The position numbers were made by a program, and so were the translations under genes. From the NCBI GenBank assembly GCA_030834895.1, contig JAUQXA010000010.1, positions 62,001-126,000 of the forward strand: DNA of 64,000 nucleotides, given 5' to 3'. The notes below the pieces were generated by a model. That model searched no databases, had not been told where the DNA came from, and saw only the letters and a program-made list of their open reading frames with translations. Positions 58,962 through 64,000 of the stretch are shown here, piece after piece; within the stretch, counting starts at the first letter, position 1, and each line of letters starts with the position of its first letter. Source of the stretch: Anaerolineales bacterium (GTDB lineage: Bacteria > Chloroflexota > Anaerolineae > Anaerolineales > Villigracilaceae).

Positions 58962-59573
58962 ATGCTGCGGCTAGTTCTAGTGCGTCATGGACAAACGGAT
59001 GCAAATCTAAACCGGGTGCTTCAGGGACAAAGTGATGGAGAGCTGAATGCCGCAGGGCGTCGGCAAGCCGAGGAATTGGGCAGATACCTGAAGGACTTCC
59101 ATGTTGATCAGGTCGTTTCCAGCCCAATGCGTCGGGCCCAGGATACTGCCGCCGCCATTGCGCGATACCACAGACTTACGGTAAAAACCACGCCTCTGAT
59201 TGTCGAATGGAACTGCGGTGTTTTGGACGGAGTATCCGCAGGGGTGTTTAGAAAAAAACTGCAAGAGTCGGGTGTTCCGCTTTCCTCCTTTCGCCCGGAA
59301 GGCGGCGAAAACCTCCTGGAGGTCCGGCAACGCGCGGCAGCGTTTTTAACCGATGTGATTGCGAATTACCTGGGACAAACTGTTTTGGTATGCTCGCATG
59401 GAGATTTTATGCGTGCTTTAATGAGCCTTATCCTGCAAATCAGTATCGAGGAAGCCTCTGGAATTCATTTTGATAATGCTTCCTACAGTATCCTGGAATT
59501 CGAAAATGGACATTGGAGTCCGGTTGCGCTGAATCAATCTCCTGAAAAAAGCGATCAAGTTGTGACAATGTAG
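58962..59573 (+). CDS. Histidine phosphatase (phosphoglycerate mutase-like)
   Basis: The 203-residue protein belongs to the histidine phosphatase superfamily. The phosphohistidine motif is 'LRLVLVRHGQTDANLNR' (residues 2-18), followed by 'LNAAGRRQAEELG', 'VVSSPMRRAQDTAAAI' (second Arg) and 'VLVCSHGDFMRALMSLIL' (second His). The cofactor-independent and small-substrate members of this family are phosphatases such as alpha-ribazole phosphatase or sugar phosphatases. In a PTS operon it may remove phosphate from an imported sugar phosphate, which would explain the need for a separate kinase. This is inference. Confidence 0.87.
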   Translation: MLRLVLVRHGQTDANLNRVLQGQSDGELNAAGRRQAEELGRYLKDFHVDQVVSSPMRRAQDTAAAIARYHRLTVKTTPLIVEWNCGVLDGVSAGVFRKKLQESGVPLSSFRPEGGENLLEVRQRAAAFLTDVIANYLGQTVLVCSHGDFMRALMSLILQISIEEASGIHFDNASYSILEFENGHWSPVALNQSPEKSDQVVTM

Positions 59574-59634
59574 CTTTGTTATTTTTGTTAATCTTTTCCC
59601 TGATATTCAGGGAGCAAAACCAAGAGGTGACCAA

Positions 59635-60072
59635 ATGGGCATTCTTTCCAAAGACCGAATAACACTTCGATCGAGCGCCGCCGACAAGGTGGATGCCATC
59701 CGCAAGGCTGGTGAACTGTTGGTAAAGTCCGGCTGCGTTTCGCCTGAATATGTTGACGGAATGTTGACACGCGAACAATCCATGTCCACCAGTTTGGGAA
59801 ACGGGGTTGCCATCCCGCACGGGATGGACGAAAACCGGGCCCATGTCCTGAAAACCGGAATTTCCGTCCTGCAATTAACAGAGGGCGTTGACTGGGATGA
59901 AGGCGAAATGGTGTCCTTGGTCATTGGGATTGCCTCTTCGTCAGATGAGCATGTTGGCGTCTTATCCAATCTGGCGGAGGTGGTTGAGAATGAAGAGTCG
60001 CTTGCTGAATTACTGCAAACGGACAATCCCGACGTTATCATGAATTATCTGGGCGAAAAGGAATCGTCCTAA
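59635..60072 (+). CDS. PTS EIIA component, mannitol/fructose-type
   Basis: The 145-residue cytoplasmic protein accepts phosphate from HPr at His62 in 'SLGNGVAIPHGMDENRAHVL' and passes it to EIIB. 'VLQLTEGVDWDEGEMVSLVIG' followed by 'DEHVGVLSNLAEVV' are the usual mannitol EIIA (MtlF) blocks. The ATG has AGAGGTG upstream. It stands directly before the gene for the HPr-enzyme I fusion, so the whole phosphate chain is encoded within one operon. Confidence 0.92.
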   Translation: MGILSKDRITLRSSAADKVDAIRKAGELLVKSGCVSPEYVDGMLTREQSMSTSLGNGVAIPHGMDENRAHVLKTGISVLQLTEGVDWDEGEMVSLVIGIASSSDEHVGVLSNLAEVVENEESLAELLQTDNPDVIMNYLGEKESS

Positions 60073-60127
60073 GATTTGGCTTCGTTGCGTGGACATCTGA
60101 TGCCCCGCAGGAAATGACAGGTTTGCC

Positions 60128-62158
60128 ATGAAACAAATCGAGATTGTCGTCCAAAATCGGACTGGCTTGCACGCCCGCCCTGCGAAGGTGCTGGTCAATC
60201 TGGCAAAGAAATTCAAATCGGATATCCATATCCAGTATAACAACAAACGCGTGAATGCCAAGTCCATGGTTTCAGTGTTGACCTTGGGAGCAGCTTGCGG
60301 CAGTGAAATCACCTTGCAAGTCGACGGCGCGGATGAGGAAACAGCACTTGCTGAACTTGAATCAGCCATCCGCGCTGGGCTTGGCGATGATATTTCTCAA
60401 GCTGAACCCAAGCCGGTACCTATTAAAGTCGAAGCGCCAGTTGAATCTCCTAAAGTTGATGAAATTTTCGAACCTGGTGTCATCAAAGGTGTAGGCGCTG
60501 CACCAGGAATTGCAGTTGGACCCATCTTCCATTTCAAACAAACCGTGTTTGACCTTGAAAAACTCAACAAGCTTCCGACTGAAAATCAGATCGGACTGGA
60601 CGAAGCCCTGAATTGCGCAAAAGTTGAACTTGCCGAACTTTATCAGCAGATGACGGAAAAGAAACTGGGCGCGGAAGCTGCCATTTTTGAAGCGCACAGT
60701 GAATTGCTTGATGACACTGAACTGACTGATGTGATCCGGGCACGTATTTCCGCTGGCGAGATTCCTGCAAAGGCATGGAAAGCTACCATTGACGAACGTG
60801 CCGCATCCATCGCTGCACTTGACGATCCATTGTTGGCAGCGCGCGCTGACGATCTGCGCGATGTAGGGAAACGAGTTCTGCGCCTGATGTTGGGATTAAC
60901 CGAAAAAGGTGCCACGCCAGAGACGCCTGTTGTGATTGTGGCGCGGGAGCTATCTCCATCGGATACAGCCTCCTTCGACCCTGAGCATGTGCTTGGCTTT
61001 GGCATTGTCGAAGGCGGACCGACCTCACACATTGCCATCCTTGCCCGCGCGCTTGGGCTTCCTGCCATAGTTGGTGTAGACGAATCAATGCTTGCATTGG
61101 AAGAACAGACTCCTGTCATTTTAAATGGCAACGATGGCACGTTGACTGTCAACCCGGCAGCGGATGTTTTGGAACGCGCCAGGCAGTCGCAACGCCGCTG
61201 GCTGGAGTACCGTCGCTTTGCCCAGGAACAGGCATCACAACCGGCCATCTCACAGGATGGTCAACGGGTGGATGTGACTGCAAACGCAGGTTCGGTTGCC
61301 GATGCCGCCGAAGCCTTGCACATGGGCGCGGATGGAATTGGTTTGCTCCGCACGGAATTTCTCTTCCTCGAACGCACCACCGCTCCGACCGAAGACGAAC
61401 AGTTTGCAGTATACAACGCTATTGCCGAGACGATGAGGACCCTGCCGGTGATCGTCCGCACGCTGGATATCGGCGGAGACAAACCCCTGCCGTACATTCA
61501 CCTAAAGCCTGAGCTGAATCCCTTCCTCGGTGAACGAGGCATTCGCCTCTGTCTCAATCGCCCCGAACTTTTCCGTGAACAATTACGCGCCATTTTACGT
61601 GCCGCACCTTCCGGTAATTTGAAGATCATGTTCCCGATGGTCAGCGATATTGCTGAGTTGCGACAGTCCCGCGTTCTGATCGAAGAGCTATGCCGCGAAT
61701 TGAATGTCCAACCCGTTCAAATTGGGATCATGGTTGAAGTCCCCTCTGCCGCGCTGATGGCGGAAATCTTTGCCCCCGAAATTGATTTCTTCTCCATAGG
61801 TACCAACGACCTGACGCAGTACACCCTGGCAATTGACAGAGGTAATTCCACGCTGGCATCCAAGCATGATGGACTTCATCCTTCCGTCCTGCGGTTGATT
61901 GCCCACACAATCGAATCGGCCCACAAGTTTGGCAAACGTGCGGATATCTGTGGCGAACTCGGTTCCGACTCTGCCGCTGTCCCGATTTTGCTCGGACTCG
62001 GCATGGACGAATTGAGCGTCAGCATCCCATCAGTGCCAACGGTCAAGGCACAGGTGCGTTCGCTTACCATTGCAGACTGGCAGCCTTTGGCAAAACAAGC
62101 CCTCGATTGTTCCACCGCGCAGGAAGTGCGCGACTTGGTCAAAAAGCATATTGGTTAG
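60128..62158 (+). CDS. HPr-enzyme I fusion protein of the PTS
   Basis: This 676-residue protein joins the two general PTS proteins. HPr is at residues 1-85, with phosphoacceptor His15 in 'NRTGLHARPAKVLVNLAKK' and a Ser in 'NAKSMVSVLTLGAA' at the place of the regulatory Ser46. After an Ala/Pro/Glu linker (about 90-118) enzyme I follows: 'GVGAAPGIAVGPIFHFKQT', active His301 in 'EGGPTSHIAILARALGLPAI', 'DGIGLLRTEFLFLERT' and 'FFSIGTNDLTQYTLAIDRGN' for phosphoenolpyruvate binding. The fusion makes the system independent of other ptsHI genes. Dedicated fusions of this kind are known in a few systems (for example FruB-type and dihydroxyacetone-type proteins, in other domain orders). Confidence 0.94.
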   Translation: MKQIEIVVQNRTGLHARPAKVLVNLAKKFKSDIHIQYNNKRVNAKSMVSVLTLGAACGSEITLQVDGADEETALAELESAIRAGLGDDISQAEPKPVPIKVEAPVESPKVDEIFEPGVIKGVGAAPGIAVGPIFHFKQTVFDLEKLNKLPTENQIGLDEALNCAKVELAELYQQMTEKKLGAEAAIFEAHSELLDDTELTDVIRARISAGEIPAKAWKATIDERAASIAALDDPLLAARADDLRDVGKRVLRLMLGLTEKGATPETPVVIVARELSPSDTASFDPEHVLGFGIVEGGPTSHIAILARALGLPAIVGVDESMLALEEQTPVILNGNDGTLTVNPAADVLERARQSQRRWLEYRRFAQEQASQPAISQDGQRVDVTANAGSVADAAEALHMGADGIGLLRTEFLFLERTTAPTEDEQFAVYNAIAETMRTLPVIVRTLDIGGDKPLPYIHLKPELNPFLGERGIRLCLNRPELFREQLRAILRAAPSGNLKIMFPMVSDIAELRQSRVLIEELCRELNVQPVQIGIMVEVPSAALMAEIFAPEIDFFSIGTNDLTQYTLAIDRGNSTLASKHDGLHPSVLRLIAHTIESAHKFGKRADICGELGSDSAAVPILLGLGMDELSVSIPSVPTVKAQVRSLTIADWQPLAKQALDCSTAQEVRDLVKKHIG

Positions 62159-62161
62159 TTA

Positions 62162-62238
62162 GCATGTCATTCTGAGCGCAGCGAAGAATCTTTGATTTCA
62201 ATGGTATGGACCCTTCGCTGTCGCTCAGGGAATCAAAG
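62162..62238. repeat. TCATTCTGAGCG-type intergenic repeat
   Basis: TGTCATTCTGAGCGCAGCGAAG with a later near complement (CTTCGCTGTCGCTCAGGGA) is a form seen as a dispersed intergenic repeat in many bacteria. It lies between the HPr-enzyme I gene and the dehydrogenase gene and could form a long hairpin in the mRNA. Confidence 0.65.
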
Positions 62239-62261
62239 CAATATTAGAAAGGAAAAATCCC

Positions 62262-64000
62262 ATGGGCGATAAATATCAAGCTTATCGAAAATTGAACTAC
62301 ACCCTGCCCGAGAAAAACTGGACATGGAATCTATACGGTGCCGGGCTCGAAAATATGGGACGCGGTGGACAGCCCGAACCCTTTGACATCCCCGAACCCA
62401 ACGACGACCAGTTGCTTGTTCGTATCGACAGTATAGGCGTGTGTTTCTCCGATGTCAAAATTCTCAAACAGGGCGGGGCGCATCCCAAACTCTATAACCG
62501 CAACCTGGCTGTTGACCCCATCCGCCTTGGACACGAAGTTTCCCTCACTATCGTCAAAGTTGGCAAGAATCTACAGGGAAATTACAAGCCCGGACAACGT
62601 CTCGCCGTCCAACCCGATATTTATCAGCAAGGCAAAAGCACGGCGTACGGTTATACCATCCCGGGCGGCTTTATCCAATATCATCTCATCGGCGATGAAG
62701 TCCTCAAGACCGACGCGGGTGCTTGTCTTCTGCCTGTCGAAGAGGAAATGGGTTATGCTGAATCGTCCCTGCTCGAACCGTGGGGCTGTGTGATGGCAGC
62801 CTACACTCAACGGCGGAGACTCACCATCAAACAAGGTGGTGTGATGTGGATTGTTGGTCAGCCGGGCGACACAACCTCATTTACTTTTTCGTCTGGTTTG
62901 AATCAGCCCGCCACCATCGTTCTGACCGATGTGCCTGATTCTGTTCGAATGGCTGTTTCCAAGACCCAAGCGAAAATCATCGAGCGCAACGGCTTGACTC
63001 CTGCTGACTATGAATCTCTCAGCAAGGAATTGACCAATGGTGTCGGCTTCGACGATATCGTTATTCTGAATCCGACATCCGCAACCACTGTCAGTGCCAT
63101 TGCGCGTTTCATTGCGCGACGCGGAACATGCAACCTTGTTGGTACCAAGCCGCTCGATGGACTTCCGCAGATCGATCTCGGTCGTCTGCATTATGATTAC
63201 ACTGCCTATGTTGGCGCCAACGGCACGGACATAGCTGCCGCCTATGGCGAAGCCCGCAATCGTTGCGAACTGCGCGCAGGCGGTACAACGGTCTTCATCG
63301 GCGCGGGCGGACCAATGGGACAAATGCATGTTCAACGTGCGCTTGAACTTCCCGATGGACCAAAAGTGGTGATTGCCACTGAAATCAGCGATGACCGCCT
63401 GCAAACCCTGAACGACATGTTCAAACCATTGGCAGACAAGAACGGGCGCAAGCTTTTCTTCTTTAACCCGAACACCTCCAAACATTCCTTCCATGATTTC
63501 GTGATGGAAGTCACTCAGAATCAAGGTGCGGACGATGTCGTGGTCAGTGTGCCCGTTGCCTCCCTGATGGAAGAAGGCGATACGGTGATGAAGCCCGATG
63601 GCATGATGGTCTTCTTTGCTGGAGTCCCGAACGGCACGATGGGCGCATTGAATCTCAGTAATGTGTATCTTTCCAACGCGCAATACACAGGCACATCGGG
63701 TTTGACCATTGATGACCAGGCTTCCGTGATGCAGCGCAGAGTCGCGGGGACGTTGTCGCCAGGTCGGTCAGTGGCAGCCATCGGCGGGTTGGAAGCGGCG
63801 GCTGAGGCGATTGAATCTGTCATCGAAAGCAAATATCCCGGCAAGGTCGTCATTTTCCCACAAATCCACAACCTGCCGCTGATGGGACTCAAGGAACTCA
63901 AGGAACGTCTGCCTGAAGTCGCCGCCAAACTTGGTGAAGACCTGATGTGGACGAACGAAGCTGAGGTGGTGCTCATCGAAAAGATGTGGGAGAAGCCTTA
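62262..64000 (+). CDS. Zinc-dependent dehydrogenase with two Rossmann-like segments (L-sorbose-1-phosphate reductase-like), 3' end cut by window
   Basis: The reading frame is open from the ATG at 62262 (AGGAAAAAT upstream) to the last base, giving 579 residues; the final two bases are TA, so a stop may lie just outside. The N-terminal catalytic domain fits medium-chain dehydrogenases, closest in my recollection to L-sorbose-1-phosphate reductase and hexitol-phosphate dehydrogenases: Cys61 ('GVCFSDVK'), His91-Glu92 ('LGHEV') and Glu172 ('LLEPWGC') bind the catalytic zinc. The structural four-Cys loop is absent. Relatives have about 350-410 residues; here a degenerate nucleotide-binding-like segment (about 193-310, 'MWIVGQPGDT') precedes a canonical one (about 340-480, 'VFIGAGGPMGQMH'). 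It probably oxidises or reduces the imported sugar or hexitol phosphate. Confidence 0.8.
   Translation, partial: MGDKYQAYRKLNYTLPEKNWTWNLYGAGLENMGRGGQPEPFDIPEPNDDQLLVRIDSIGVCFSDVKILKQGGAHPKLYNRNLAVDPIRLGHEVSLTIVKVGKNLQGNYKPGQRLAVQPDIYQQGKSTAYGYTIPGGFIQYHLIGDEVLKTDAGACLLPVEEEMGYAESSLLEPWGCVMAAYTQRRRLTIKQGGVMWIVGQPGDTTSFTFSSGLNQPATIVLTDVPDSVRMAVSKTQAKIIERNGLTPADYESLSKELTNGVGFDDIVILNPTSATTVSAIARFIARRGTCNLVGTKPLDGLPQIDLGRLHYDYTAYVGANGTDIAAAYGEARNRCELRAGGTTVFIGAGGPMGQMHVQRALELPDGPKVVIATEISDDRLQTLNDMFKPLADKNGRKLFFFNPNTSKHSFHDFVMEVTQNQGADDVVVSVPVASLMEEGDTVMKPDGMMVFFAGVPNGTMGALNLSNVYLSNAQYTGTSGLTIDDQASVMQRRVAGTLSPGRSVAAIGGLEAAAEAIESVIESKYPGKVVIFPQIHNLPLMGLKELKERLPEVAAKLGEDLMWTNEAEVVLIEKMWEKP

Overview
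The window reads as a piece of a Chloroflexota chromosome, most likely class Anaerolineae. This is inferred from gene content and style: Thr/Glu/Ala/Pro-rich linkers behind lipoprotein signals, an ECF sigma factor paired with a DUF5667-like protein, a TGS-domain nucleoside kinase, MurJ without outer-membrane genes, and many short palindromic repeats between and even inside genes. No rRNA, tRNA, CRISPR array, transposase or integrase was recognised.

1-18.9 kb is mixed housekeeping. It holds the 3' end of a ketopantoate reductase gene, a nucleoside kinase, xseA-xseB, a DUF212 membrane protein, murJ, a phospholipase D-like lipoprotein, a DUF5666-like lipoprotein with a long Asp/Asn tail, a GT-C-like membrane protein, an ECF sigma factor with its partner, a HerA-like ATPase, rsgA with an RNHCP gene, a response regulator, a GNAT enzyme and an SGNH hydrolase.

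19.3-45.8 kb is a large purine salvage and degradation region on the + strand. It encodes an 8-oxoguanine deaminase/SsnA-like enzyme, adenine deaminase, a YgeY-like peptidase, two different carbamoyltransferases (ATCase-like and YgeW-like), carbamate kinase, two complete BMP-type nucleoside ABC transporters in different gene orders, two GntR/UTRA regulators, and a molybdenum hydroxylase (FAD subunit plus fused FeS/Mo subunit). The inferred logic is uptake, deamination, hydroxylation, ring cleavage, carbamoyl transfer and ATP from carbamoyl phosphate. YgeX, HyuA and YgfK partners known from other such clusters are not here. A low-GC GIY-YIG nuclease gene sits inside the hydroxylase operon. Two 17-codon leader ORFs with identically placed Cys, Phe, Cys and Arg codons precede the two BMP genes.

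45.9-51.2 kb holds a flavin-binding PNPOx-like protein, a lipoprotein with a duplicated domain, threonine synthase, an AI-2E family membrane protein and a glycosyltransferase.

51.3-64 kb is a self-contained sugar phosphotransferase locus. On the - strand lie a Gfo/Idh/MocA oxidoreductase, NanE, an FGGY kinase and a PRD regulator. On the + strand lie mannitol-type EIIC and EIIB, a small membrane protein, a phosphoglycerate-mutase-like phosphatase, EIIA, an HPr-enzyme I fusion and a long zinc dehydrogenase with two Rossmann-like segments. The shared intergenic region has face-to-face promoters within an inverted repeat and a tandem 125-base repeat. The combination of a mannitol-type permease with NanE, an FGGY kinase and this dehydrogenase does not match a pathway I know, so the substrate is unknown.
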